From: Lingula anatina
Lineage: Eukaryota > Brachiopoda > Lingulata > Lingulida > Lingulidae
Direction of reading: 5' to 3'
DNA length: 64,000 nt
Assembly (NCBI RefSeq): GCF_001039355.2
Contig: NW_019773626.1
Location: 613,871 to 677,870, forward strand
Both the position numbers and the translations under genes were made by a program. Numbering within the stretch: the first letter of the stretch is position 1; every line of letters begins with the position of its first letter. Positions 39,934-50,997 of this stretch are shown here, piece by piece. The notes under the pieces are model-generated. The model had not been told where the DNA came from. It saw nothing but the letters and a program-made list of their open reading frames with translations, and did not search any database.

Positions 39934-40311
39934 GGTTCCAGGGACCAATATCTTAAATTAGAGCAATGGGGGTATTGTATGAATGACATAGAGTAAACGC
40001 ACAACTGTAAGTTATTTTTAAATACATGTCGTGTAATGTATGGGATGTAATGTTTAGATGAAATCCCCAACCTACAAAAGACCCTGTAAGTCTCTTTATG
40101 GGATGTATTTTACAATATTTTACAACAGTAGGATGAGAGCCAGTGCAGTACGATTTACACACTGACGATTGCAGGTCATACGAAACGGAACACACGAACA
40201 CAAAAAATCATAAAGTTCAAAGTGTGTACCAAATGTTTTTTTACAACGTACCCTACTCAGACACACACTGTAATGATCACCAACCCTGTGTGTTTTCAGA
40301 ATTCTAATTAC

Positions 40312-40460
40312 CTCTCTTTTTCTCCAGTTATATTTCTCTTGGTGGCAGGTACACGCCTCCTGTCGCCTTTAAGATGTGCTGTCTCTAGTAACATGTACAC
40401 CTGGTCAGGTGAGACGTTCAATGTTCCAGGGCAGTTCAAAGTCACCTTGATCAACAATGT
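40312..40460 (-). promoter_or_regulatory. 5' noncoding exon of TRIM unit 2
   Basis: Conserved with 47905-48060 (unit 4) and about 35430-35590 (unit 1). On the minus strand it ends AGAG then donor GTAATTAGAATT at 40311. The block contains stop codons in unit 4, so it is UTR. It probably also lies next to the promoter. Confidence 0.55.
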
Positions 40461-40548
40461 GGCGCGATTTCCATGTAGAATAAAAATGTGTGACCTATTT
40501 TATCGCTGTGCATTCATGTAGGTAGTACAACCTTCCAGCCTTAAGGGT

Positions 40549-41710
40549 GATGTATTGACTTACGGTGCATTCATGATATCTTTTGAAACGAGAATAAAAT
40601 CTAGGGTTAAAGTAAACACTAAAAGATTGCACTACCCATATCCAAGCACAGACGGTGACCCGAAGGTTTTGATAAGTGGCTGTCTCTTTATGTCAGATTG
40701 GATTAAAAAAGCACGCGAATGGTTGAATAAAGAGTATGGTAACGAATACAAAATTTCGCTGACATATTTGAATAAATTGTGAACATGGCCCGCTGTTAGA
40801 GCGAAGGATAATGTTGGTATTCAGGGCTTTCTGTATATTAAGTGAAGGACCATTCTTCAGTACTCAGTAGTCCTCTACCATGTACTCCCGCATGCAAGTT
40901 CATGTTTAAAAATTCTCCGCATGCACTCCAAAAACCGTTGGAGGAGCATTTTGCAAAGATGTATTATTTATTTATTATTAAGTATTTTTAGTATTTTCAG
41001 GTTTGATCACTTTCATTCAGCATGAATACGAGGCAGATCCTTATGTATATGTATGAGGGAAATTAAGGAAAATTCATGAATTTCTGCGATGGTTGCACAT
41101 TTTACAAAATTTCAACCGCGACGTCATCTCAGCGCACGCGCTCCGTTCTGAATATTTTCCTACGCACAGCCAGTTGCCATATGACAACGACCTGGTATTC
41201 AGGAAAGAGGCACTTAAACCCGACTCCCAATGTGAAGACTACTCATTTTCCACAGGCAAAGAAGGCACGGATAACATACCCGTCATCTTCAGGGAGCGTC
41301 CATACACTGACCATTGCACACCCACCATGTTTTGCTGTGGTTTCTGATCAGCTATGTGCCCATTACCAACAACCTCACAAACTAAAAAAAAAATGCAGTG
41401 CTTTCTTAGAAATGTGCTTATCCAATGGAAAACAATTGTTATTCATGGAACGTCTTCCCATGGGGGTTTGGAGTCTAATCACATTGCTAGAGGATGCCTG
41501 AATAAACTTACCTGTACAACATGTCAAATAAAACACCCTACATCGTTACATGACCCTGATTACCAACGCCAGAACGCAGCTACTAAGGTCAATGTGTACA
41601 ATGCTGCTGTCAATACCTCGAACAGTACATCTGTCAGGTGGTCAACCATGATAAGTTACCCGTTTGGATCTCACATGAAAGTAACCCAGAAAGGGTGGAG
41701 CTCATTGTAA
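40549..41710 (+). pseudogene. BEL/Pao retrotransposon gag remnant
   Basis: 40549-40782 reads DVLTYGAFMISFETRI, then KKAREWLNKEYGNEYKISLT: the DUF1759 gag pattern (GDPLxYxxFxxxFE ... GYxxAxxLLxxxYGNxxxIA). Further on, at about 41340-41580 in two frames, come QLCAHYQQPHKLKKKC and NHIARGCLNKLTCTTCQIKH then PTSLHD, the zinc-knuckle and C-x-x-C-x-x-x-H-P-T-x-L-H region of BEL gag. The middle is broken by stops and shifts. No protease or polymerase follows, so this is an inactive fragment. Confidence 0.75.
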
Positions 41711-41880
41711 TGTTATGCTCGACAATTAGTCATTTTTTATCAATAAATTGTATGTGGGGGGGGGGGGGTGTGTGTTAAGAACTACTCAGTGTTGTGAATA
41801 AAGTGTGGCACATCACAATATACACTGAATACCTTTTACGACCAATGCTATCCGCCAATCTAACAAAGGAAGTTACTAAC

Positions 41881-42447
41881 AATATTTTTCACATATGCCA
41901 TCGAAATTTTGTATTTATTACCATACTCTTTATTCAACCATTCACGTGCTTTTTGATACTCATCCAGCATATAGAGACAAGCACTTTTCAATTCTTTCGG
42001 GTCACAGTCTGTGTATTGTTATAGGTAATGCAATATTTCAATGTTTATCGTAACCCTAGACTCTATTCTAGTCTTAAAAGAAATCATAAATGCACTATAA
42101 GTCAATACATCAGCCTTAAACAGTGGAATCACTGACTGTGGTAAAGGCGGGACTCACAGCACAACATAGAGCACATCTTGGTGGCGATGATAGAAGACAG
42201 GCATACCTTGAGTATCATTCGGAAGGAAGTCATTTGCTACTTTTCCTCGGCAAGAAACATAGCCGGGTGCATTGCAGAGATAAAGTGGAAAGTCACTGGA
42301 CATGTCTTGTAGAGGCTGGCGGGGAAAAGTGTTGCGCACCTTTGGTTTCTGTCTGAAAAACCTCACCTTTTCACCTTGGGTATCCGCTCTGTCAGTCACA
42401 CTGCTGTGGGTCTCTCCGTCAGCTGCACCGTGGGGGTCTGATCTCAC
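41881..42447 (-). pseudogene. Inverted BEL/Pao gag (DUF1759) fragment
   Basis: The minus strand reads DVLTYSAFMISFKTRIESRV, then DEYQKAREWLNKEYGNKYKI, the same DUF1759 segment as at 40549-40782 but in the opposite orientation. A stop interrupts it near 42043. A second stop at 42154-42156 (TGA) is TGC in the copy at 48350, pointing to loss of function here. The open stretch upstream (42157-42447) is not recognised. Confidence 0.65.
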
Positions 42448-43959
42448 TCGACTTCTACATATTTTACAATCCTTATTTTGTCCCCAGGTCGACCTAGAAG
42501 TGATGCTGAGTTAGAGCTATCGGAATCTGTTTCAAGTGAGCGGCTGCCTTCTTAGCCGAAGTTAAGTAAAATTCAGCGACTAGTTTTTTTGTGTTTCTTT
42601 ACATATAGTTTATAGTTTCAGTCAGTGGGATAAAAAAAAGGATAGGCTGTGCCTTCTGAACTCTTGCTATTTGTGTGTGAATTGTTCTTAATTTACCTGA
42701 TTAATAAAATAGTAAAGTTGTAGTAATAGTTACTATCATTATTTATTAGCTTAGGATTTAAAATAAATAAAAGTTCATCAGATTCACAAGTTGAAAAATT
42801 TTACAGCTAACACGCATTTGAATGGCTCTCCAACGATTGTGTTAGGAGAGACTGATGATTGTGTTACTCATCTTCTCCATTTCTACAGGGCAATAGTGAT
42901 TCTGTTATCCACGTTTCTTGTACTACATGAGCAGTGTCATGGGACTTTTGGTGAGTGTCGGGTGGAGGAGCTGGGGGGGGGGGAGCGGGGGGGGGAGCGG
43001 ATGGGCAAAAGATTATTGCGTTAATTTGGTTTATGTAATGAATGCATTTTAGTCTACGCCTATTAAGTTAGATGTATGGAAAATTATGTAGATTTACAAA
43101 TATCTTAAGCCATATTAATTTAAGAGCTGCACAGAAAGATTTCACCTCAGGGACCTTAATATCACCATTTTCTGTAGAATTTATCATAAAAAACGTATCT
43201 CTTATATTTGTTTATTTTACTGATCCAAATAAAATGATTAAATGTTTGAATCATTGTTTTCATTTATCAGTCAGAACAATTGAAAAACAAGTAAAAAATT
43301 GTTTAAGAAATCCAAACGAAATATCCAGTTCGAATTTTCATGACAAATCAATATTTTACCAGATTAAAACAATCTGTAACCCGCTCCGAACTGCATACTG
43401 CTTCCAGACACTAACTCATACACTTTAAATGCCTTGGACATGTGAACCCATCAAAACGCTTATTAGATAAGAAAGACAATTAAACATGCAGGGATACTAG
43501 TATGTCGGTTTTGTGAAATAGATACTAGGTCAATTATGGCGGTCAAAGGGCCAGAAAATGATGGGTTTTATCTCATCAAAATACTGATTACACGGCGGGT
43601 GTCGGGAACAAAAGATCATTCGTACTGCATCTTGAATACGAGGTTCGCATGCTTGTTAAGTTTATGTTCTTGACGTCAACCATAATGCAAATACACACCA
43701 CTCGACTATATGAGGATTGCTGAGACCACCTTCAATATGACAAATATTTTACGTGCGCGTAACAAAAGATTATACGTACTGCATCTTGAATACGGGGCTT
43801 GCATGCTTGGTAGGTTTCTGTTCTTGACGTCAGCCATGATGCACATACAGTGTAAATATGACAAATATTTATACGTCCGAAAGTTCAGTACGGCTTCCTT
43901 GATCACGAACGTTTGACATGCTATCGTTATGTCGGGCAACGACGCGCCTTCGCTTTCGC
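42448..43959. other. Spacer between TRIM units 2 and 3
   Basis: Contains a segment at 42800-42960 that recurs at 48750-48915, G runs at 42970-43000, and a two-copy tandem repeat of about 154 bp (43609-43705 and 43763-43855) with TACTGCATCTTGAATACG. No gene recognised. Confidence 0.5.
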
Positions 43960-45120
43960 AATCTGTTACATACTTGGCGGTTTTGGGGGGAGTGGGGGTG
44001 GTGGGAGATAACGACACGTTATCATGTTTCTACAAACATAGTCGTGGAGACATTGCGCTTGGTGACATAACCCATAAGACACACAATTAGTAGGTATTCG
44101 TAGATTTCAGTGCCCGGGCGGATATCGTTCAGTTATCTCACGGTGATCGTGCGACCAGAAAAGAATTTGTCATGCGATGCGAGTTGTCACAATTATTACG
44201 GATATAATTTATCCGTGAGACGTTTGTACGTGTGTCACTAACTACAGCTATGGCAAGATCATATGTAATCTGTTAAAATGGCTGACCCTCTTGAATTTTT
44301 AACAAGCTGTATTAGGAAGCCCCAGTTATATCAGAGAGTGTCCATTTGGGTATTTCATTTTCCGCTTTTTATTTCCCGAGATGCTTGAAACGCACGATTT
44401 ATTTAGCGTGATCCTTGAGGCTTCCACGTGAATGTCACTTTTTATTCTTTGCCCTTCAAGAAACGAAGTCATTATATCCAGTGATTATTATATAACTGTG
44501 AAAATAAATACATATTTGAAATTCATCAGCAGGATTTTATTTTAAAAGAATGTACTTGTATTATTGAAACATTTTCATATTGCATTATTTATAGATATTT
44601 TTCTGAGTGAACATTCTTCAAGCAACACATATCGATGTTGGACACACAAAGCGTATGGAAATCAACATACCACAAGTTGTTACTACAATCAGCTACATCG
44701 TAGCAGCATAGATCTCCTATTTTTTGCTATACGTATTCTACATTTTTTCTACAACAATATCAATTCATGCTGGATTTCCTTGCTCCAGTAGGTCCACTGT
44801 CTTGGTGAAGATAATGATTTCATTTGCCCCCCAACATAGAGTGACGATGTTACCGTCATCATCAATGGCAATCTCAGAACACACGTCCTTTTCTTCTGTT
44901 CTAGGGTTTGGAATTGTGCCCTGTAGGACAAAGGTGGTATCGTAGATGTGGATTCTATTCCGTGACTTGTCCTCATTACAACAAATACCAATAAGGATGT
45001 CACCATTTGTATCAGTGGTCACGTGAGTGATCATCTCTTCAGGAGACTTGGTCAGTTCTACTTTGAATGTTGTCAACAATCTTCCACTTACAGCTGGAAC
45101 CACGTCTCTAAGGCAATTGA
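43960..45120 (-). pseudogene. TRIM-NHL unit 3: NHL remnant with 3' flank
   Basis: 43960-44790 matches the 3' flank of the other units. At about 44791-44795 it jumps into the NHL domain and continues to about 45120 (RIHIYDTTFVLQGTIPNPRT, DDDGNIVTLCWGANEII). About 110 codons remain; the last NHL blades, coiled coil, B-boxes and RING are gone. Not functional. Confidence 0.85.
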
Positions 45121-45404
45121 TATTGTTATAAAGTTTCTAGAACAATATTAATTGTTGGATATCCTTGCTGCTGGATTTCCTTGCTCTAGTAGGTCGTAAG
45201 CCGGTTGAGACTAAATTTCTTTTGTCTAATCTGATCGAAAGACAAATTTCTACTAGTATTTGTTACCTGAGGCTATTACCCATTGCAAAAGGTTAAAAAT
45301 TAAAAATTAAGAATTTGTGAATTACGGCAGGTTTTTCTGTACGGGTTCACCAGCGGTCTATCGAGGACAAAACGCGTGAAATCTGGGCCAATACAATGTT
45401 TACT

Positions 45405-45580
45405 CACCCTGAGCTTCAGAGATAACTTGCCACTAACCTCTTCACTATAGCCTATCTTCATCGTGTCAAGTAACCTCTGACCACATTCGATAGCCCCCGC
45501 CGCCCGCCAATCAAATTTAAAGCCCGCACTCAATGACTCATTGANAGGTTAGTGGCAAGTTATCTCTGAAGCTCAGGGTG
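45405..45580. mobile_element. hAT-like non-autonomous element with 8-bp target duplication
   Basis: 176 bp with 35-bp terminal inverted repeats (CACCCTGAGCTTCAGAGATA at the left end; the right end is its complement) flanked by TGTTTACT at 45397-45404 and 45581-45588. Units 1 and 4 share flanking sequence: unit 1 has the uninterrupted site ACAATGTTTACTGGGATA at 34658-34675. Eight-base duplications and CA...TG ends fit the hAT superfamily. One N at 45545. It sits in the 3' flank of TRIM unit 4. Confidence 0.9.
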
Positions 45581-45646
45581 TGTTTACTGGGATACTGTCT
45601 GCATTTTATTAATCTTTTTAGTGTCCTTTGTTGGCTTAGCAAACAC

Positions 45647-47551
45647 TTATAATTCAAAAATTTTAATCTCGCCTCTCTCTTCCGCAACGACCAGTTTTCC
45701 GAGATGGTTTATAGTAACATCTCTCGGATTGAGTAGTCCATTGTCTTTGCTTAAAAGAAACTGCTTAAATTTCCCATCCGGTGACACCAGGTGTAGACGA
45801 TGGTTGTTGAGGTCTGTGAGAATTATGTCTCCATTATCCAAGCAGCATGTACCACGTGGAATGTTCACCTGTCCGTCCCCATCACCCTTGGTACCATATC
45901 TGTATTTAAGTTGGAGAGAGGAAACGTATACACGGATGTGATGATCTCCTGGATCTGAGACTATGACATCATCATTCACTTTACAATGGATGTGTTTGAA
46001 ATAATTACCCCCTGGGTCTCGTGTCGTCTGCAGGACCTTGCCACCCTTGTGGTGCACAGTGAGAGTATTACGACCGGCCACCACATAGTGACCCTTGCTG
46101 TTGACCGCTACTGCCTGAGGTAACTCACTGTGGAATGTTCTCACGTGGTCTCCTTTCTTGGTGTAGACAATGATTTCATTTGAGTACTGGCATCTAGTGA
46201 CGATGTTACCGTCATCGTCAATGGCAATCCCAGCAAAGGATTCTTTTTTTGCTGCTCTTGGGTCTGGAATTGTGCCCTGTAGGACAAAGGAGGTATCGAA
46301 GATGTGGATTCTGTTCCGTGAACTGTCCTCATTACACCAAATACCAGTGAAGATGTCACCATTTGCATCTGTCGTCACATGACTGATAATTTCCCCTAGA
46401 GACTTGGCCAGTTCAACTTTGAATGATGTCACCAGTCTTCCACTCGCAGTTGGAACGACATCTCCAAGGCAACGGTCAATATTGGTAACGCACTCCTCCA
46501 TATCGCTGGTGATAAGCTGTAGCCGGGTTAAGGCTCCGGGCAGGGTCGGGATGTCGAGAGTCTGGACGCTCTCGCTGCTCTGCTCACATGCTGAGGCCAT
46601 CTGCAGTACATCCATGTCGTTCCCATGGTTTATGAGCTTTCTGGAGAAGTCTACAACGTCGTCCAGTTGATTTTGCTCAGCGGTAGCAGTTGCAATTAAA
46701 GTATTTAAAACCTCTAGTTTGGCATTCGACTTGACATCTATTTCTTCCAACAGAACCTCGGCACGTTGACGGGCCATCTTAATAACTAGCTCCAACTGGT
46801 TGTTAACTTCACTCTTTGCCTTCTTTCTTTCTTCTTCTACCGACTTTTTCTGGTCTTCAGCGGTGGTCTTGAACTGATCGTAAAGTAGACTTTTCTTCTC
46901 AATGGGCCTAACGAGGAGTTCTAGTTTTTCCTTGCGTTTGTCAGCAGCAGCGTTGATTCCAAGGCAATCATGACCCTTGTGTTCCAAAAAACTACACTTG
47001 GCGCAGATGTACTTTTTACACACTGGACAGAAGATTTCTACTGGTTCCTTGTTGTTGTGGTCACAAGGGACGCTCTGTCGGGCACGCAGCTCTGTCAAGT
47101 GTTCATCACTTCCTAACTGGTCGACAGGAAACAGTTTGTGGTCACGATTTAACTTATGAAGTACATGCTCCGAAGAACAATCACCACACATACTTTCCTC
47201 ACACTTCAAACAATGTTTAATCGCCATTGGTGGATTGAGGACATTTTTCAGACAACATACCTCGCATATCTTGGTATCTTTGGCTTTTTCTACTTGTCCA
47301 ACTGTATGTGATATGCTGACCAGAAGGTGGTTTGTTTGTAATTCACTAACACCGCCGCTAGGGAGGTCACACTGACGTCTACAAATAGGACAAGGGAAGT
47401 TAGGCTGACCTTGGAAATTTCTGTCCAAATGGTCTTGGAGGCAATGCTGGCAAAACGTATGTGAACAGCCGAGGGCTTTTGGTTCTTTGAACTTTTCATG
47501 ACATATGCTGCACGTTAGGAAATCTTCCGTTAAAATCTTGGACAGAGACAT
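45647..47551 (-). CDS. TRIM-NHL protein, unit 4 (634 aa, intact, single coding exon)
   Basis: Paralogue of unit 2 with the same length and layout: RING C14-C57, B-box 1 about 96-140, B-box 2 163-196, a Lys/Glu-rich coiled coil, and an NHL propeller ending GEIKIFEL. All eight RING and eight B-box 2 zinc ligands are present. The frame is open 27 codons further upstream, but that part is AT-rich, not shared with unit 2, and includes an acceptor-like TTTTAAG, so the start at MSLSKIL is chosen. The 5' noncoding exon is at about 47905-48060. Differences from unit 2 are spread over the coiled coil and the propeller surface. Ubiquitin-ligase activity is inferred from the family. Confidence 0.9.
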   Translation of the reverse strand: MSLSKILTEDFLTCSICHEKFKEPKALGCSHTFCQHCLQDHLDRNFQGQPNFPCPICRRQCDLPSGGVSELQTNHLLVSISHTVGQVEKAKDTKICEVCCLKNVLNPPMAIKHCLKCEESMCGDCSSEHVLHKLNRDHKLFPVDQLGSDEHLTELRARQSVPCDHNNKEPVEIFCPVCKKYICAKCSFLEHKGHDCLGINAAADKRKEKLELLVRPIEKKSLLYDQFKTTAEDQKKSVEEERKKAKSEVNNQLELVIKMARQRAEVLLEEIDVKSNAKLEVLNTLIATATAEQNQLDDVVDFSRKLINHGNDMDVLQMASACEQSSESVQTLDIPTLPGALTRLQLITSDMEECVTNIDRCLGDVVPTASGRLVTSFKVELAKSLGEIISHVTTDANGDIFTGIWCNEDSSRNRIHIFDTSFVLQGTIPDPRAAKKESFAGIAIDDDGNIVTRCQYSNEIIVYTKKGDHVRTFHSELPQAVAVNSKGHYVVAGRNTLTVHHKGGKVLQTTRDPGGNYFKHIHCKVNDDVIVSDPGDHHIRVYVSSLQLKYRYGTKGDGDGQVNIPRGTCCLDNGDIILTDLNNHRLHLVSPDGKFKQFLLSKDNGLLNPRDVTINHLGKLVVAEERGEIKIFEL

Positions 47552-47904
47552 GGTTCCTGGGACCAATATCTTAAAATAGAGGAATGGAGGGTATCGCATT
47601 AATGATAGATTTAATATTGGAGGTAAACGCACACCATTACTTTATATTTAAATATATATGGTGTAATATATGGTGCTTAATGTTTAGATGAAATTCCCAA
47701 CCTACTTTTATGGGATGTATATAACAATACTTTACAACAGTAGGATGAGAGCCAGTACAGTACGTTTAACACACTACTGATTGCAGAGCATTGCACGAAC
47801 ACATAAAATCATAAAATTAAAGTGGGTAACAACGAGTTTGTTTTTACCACTTTACGCAGACTGTAATATGCACCAACCCAATATGTTTTCAGAATTCTAA
47901 TTAC

Positions 47905-48060
47905 CTCTCTTTTCTCCAGTTATATTTCTCTTGTTTACAGGTACACGCCTCCAGTCGCCCTTAGATGTGCTGTCTCTCATGACATGTACACCTGGTCAGG
48001 TGAGGTGTTCAATGTTCAAGGAGACTTCAAAGTCATCTTGATCAATAATGTGGCGATTTT
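47905..48060 (-). promoter_or_regulatory. 5' noncoding exon of TRIM unit 4
   Basis: Homologous to the block at 40312-40460. On the minus strand it ends AAAAGAG with donor GTAATTAG (47904 downward). Short frames in it carry stops, so it is untranslated. Confidence 0.55.
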
Positions 48061-48128
48061 TTTATGTTCAATAAAAACATTGTGGCATATTTTATCGCTT
48101 TGTATTGATATCAATTGTGCAATCTTCC

Positions 48129-48622
48129 ACTGTGTAAGGGCGATGTATTGATTTATAGTACATTAATGATTTCTTTTGTAACTAGGGTTTTACATTAAAC
48201 CTAAGGTTACATTAAACACTGAAAGATTTTACTATCTACAATACAGATGTTGAACCCAAGGGATTAATAATTAATTGTCTCTGTATGCTAGATGAGTATC
48301 AGAAGTCACTAAATTGTTGCATTAAGAGCAGGTAACGAATGCGAGATCTGTATTATGTTGTGCAGTGCGTCCCGCCTTTACCACAGCAAGTGGTCCACTG
48401 TTTAAGGGCAATGTATTGATTTATTGTACATTAATGATTTCTTTTGAAACTAAAATTGAACCTAAGGTTACATTAAACACTGAAAGACTGCATTAGGTAT
48501 ATCAATACATAGATGGTGAACCGAAATAATTGAAAAGTGACTGCCAGATGGGTATCAAGAAGCACGGGAATTGTTGCATAGAGAGCATGGTAACGAATAC
48601 AAATTTTTGACGTTGATCTTAA
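48129..48622 (+). pseudogene. Two tandem BEL/Pao gag (DUF1759) fragments
   Basis: 48129-48340 and 48350-48622 each repeat the CKGDVLIYSTLMISF-type segment seen at 40549, with stops and shifts. They lie upstream of TRIM unit 4 exactly as the 40549 copy lies upstream of unit 2, so this debris was duplicated together with the TRIM unit. Confidence 0.65.
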
Positions 48623-48749
48623 AAAGTTTTCAGTAAAGTGCCATTCTGTAATGTCTTATTTACTCCACTTATTAGTCCTAAAGTATGCCCCCCGCATACA
48701 AGCTATAGTTAAAAACAACTCCCCATGTACATCCTTTGCAACAATAGGC

Positions 48750-48915
48750 CTACCCCTCCAACGGCATAATGAAATATATATAACGATTGTGTTAGAAGAG
48801 ACTGATGATTGTGTTGCTCATCTTCTCCATTTGTACGGGGTAATAGTGATTCTGTTATCCACGTCTCCTGTACTACAAGAGCAGTGTCATGGGACTTTTG
48901 GTGAGTGGGTGGGAG
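48750..48915. repeat. Segment duplicated at 42800-42960
   Basis: Both copies contain GAGACTGATGATTGTGTT and CAGTGTCATGGGACTTTTGG followed by GTGAGT. The plus frame stays open in both (TDDCVxHLLHxY...EQCHGTFG), but no family is recognised; it could be an old exon or neutral flank of the duplication. Confidence 0.6.
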
Positions 48916-48969
48916 GAGGGGGGTGTGGACCAATTGTCATGGACTGTCAAGTTCCAGATCTTGTTGACC

Positions 48970-49338
48970 CTAGTTCACTCTACGTTGCCTGTTTTGTAAC
49001 GATATAAGAGGTTTCAGTCTTGCTACCCTGCTGTACACTCTATGAGCATGTAACCGACGCCTAGCAATTTTCACAGACACATTCTTATGTGTGAAATTGT
49101 TCCACTGTGTTGTCAACTGACAAGCAGTGTCGAACTTTGACAACCTGGACATCAAAATCAGTCGTCGGTCTTCACGGCCAGTAGTTTTTCTTGGACGACC
49201 CATCAGAGACAATTTGTCTATTGATCCAGTGTTTCTATACCAAGACCAGACCCTCTGCACGGTGCTGACTAAACAATTCAATTGTATCGATATACTGACA
49301 TTGCTTATATTCCGCCTCTTCAGGTTAATAATTTGCAC
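48970..49338 (-). pseudogene. Tc1/mariner transposase N-terminal fragment
   Basis: Encodes the paired-type DNA-binding part of a Tc1-like transposase: VSTVQRVWSWYRNTGSIDKL, the AT-hook-like GRPRKTT with REDR after it, and the second helix-turn-helix NVSVKIARRRLHAHRVYSRV ending KPLISLQNRQRR. The catalytic DDE domain and both inverted repeats are missing; the frame stops at 48970. Inactive. Confidence 0.85.
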
Positions 49339-50580
49339 CTATAACCGTTAGATAATTACCTGTATCTTGCCATATTGGAGGAAGACAGGAATAACATTTT
49401 CTGTACATGTACAAGACCAACAATACAATTCCATGGTATAGCGGTTTTATACTCATTAGTCACATTATAAGTAGACCAGGCATTATAAGTACCCAAGATC
49501 TGCCTACTTTTATTACTCTGAGTTAGGGGGTGACACTTCTTTTGTCCAGTGTGTGTATATGTGCCTACATCGTCTGAATTACCTTTGTAACTGTACTTGC
49601 AACCTGAAATTAAATTGGATATAAAAGTGTAAAGTATACAAAAAGGGCACTGAGGTGCATGAGCACTTTTAACAGTTCTATCTAAAAGCTATAACGACTT
49701 TTTTGTCGCAATGTAGTTAGCGCGTTCGATATATTGTTGCTTGCACATGTAAAAAATGACGCCAATGAAATATCAGCCGCGTGCTCAAAGTCGACTCGAC
49801 GCAGAATGTAGTTATTGTTTTGAAAATAAATTTTCTGTGAATGTTGGCCTGAAAAGATGTTAACAGTGTAACATGAAGTTTTAAAGAACATTTTAAACCA
49901 CGGCAGCATTAGTATATTCATATCAAGCAGACTCTGTGCATATACGCGAGTCATGCCCTGCAATGTGAGGGTCACGCTGTCGAGATCGCCCGGTAAACTG
50001 TTCAGGTAAAATTTTAGTAATGCTCGGCAAATCCATAATGAAATAAGTCAATCAAGTTGTCTAGCGAGATATATGATGCAAGCATGTTCCACAAGGTTAT
50101 TATTAACTGAAGCGATCTTATTAGCTGATTCAACGAGCCACGCGTCGTTTACCGGATTACATAACAACCAAAGATAAAGTGGTGTTGGCGTCCCGCTGCG
50201 ACTTTAACAGCTTATTTTGACAAGGCTCGCGCTACGTGCTGGCTTGAGAAAAACATCATTGTTAAACCTTGATGCCGATGCGTTAATTACTTATGGTTGC
50301 ATTGTCTTCTTCCCACGGCGACCATTCATAAAAAGGGGGCGTAGTTAGGTATTAGACGATTTTTTTAATTACCCAACGCGTTAGTGGTGCGCTGTCCTCT
50401 GACTAAATCCGTTACCTGTATGTCCGATACCACTATAAGGACGCCGCAATGGCTTCATCAACAATCAGCCTTTAAGCAGAAAGTTGCATGTGTTGTGGCA
50501 CTGACTTTTGATTGCAAGATATTCTTAGCTCAAACTTCAAACTCCGCGTCAGTCACTTTGCTTCTTGTCTCGTCTGCACG
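49339..50580. other. Spacer with no recognised gene
   Basis: Short overlapping frames only. No repeat or RNA gene that I can support. Confidence 0.5.
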
Positions 50581-50611
50581 AGATAACGTCAGCGCAAGAC
50601 GGGAAAGGCAG

Positions 50612-50850
50612 CTCCAGGCGGTCAAACCTGTGTCGTACGAGACTTGTGACTTCCAAATATGGAGCTCCAGGCAGATAACGCTGTGACGTACGAGTCTTGT
50701 GACTTCCAAATATGGAAGCGCCCCAGGCAAAATTTTGCCGAACACGCCTGCTATTTGACGGAAGTGGCTAAAGTTAGTTTTGCTGATATGGGTTATATAA
50801 GAAATCAGGATCGAGCTGGCAAAACCGAAATCTAGAACCTAGGGTAAGGC
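50612..50850 (+). promoter_or_regulatory. Promoter-like block: duplicated CArG boxes, TATA box and splice donor
   Basis: A 53-bp unit is tandemly duplicated (50612-50664, 50665-50717). Each copy ends with CCAAATATGG (50653-50662 and 50706-50715), a perfect SRF-binding CArG box. Then follow the palindrome GGCAAAATTTTGCC (50726-50739), an Ets-like GACGGAAGTGG, a TATATAAG box at 50794 and, about 45 bases later, a donor-like AGGGTAAGG (50841). This is the layout of an SRF-driven gene with a short noncoding first exon, as in muscle actins. No coding exon was found downstream. Confidence 0.5.
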
Positions 50851-50997
50851 ATCTCCACCACCTTTTTGCCGCTCTTTTTGTCACAGCTTTGGATACAAAG
50901 ACAAACGACAGACAACGGTAACTAAGCAACCTTTTTATTTCACTCATTACGCATGCGTACGATGAAACTCTAGAGTTAGCGACTGGTCTGATCTGGT

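Noticed and set aside
47552-47632. 27-codon N-terminal extension of TRIM unit 4
   Set aside because: Not conserved in unit 2, AT-rich and preceded by acceptor-like sequence; the start at 47551 fits both paralogues.
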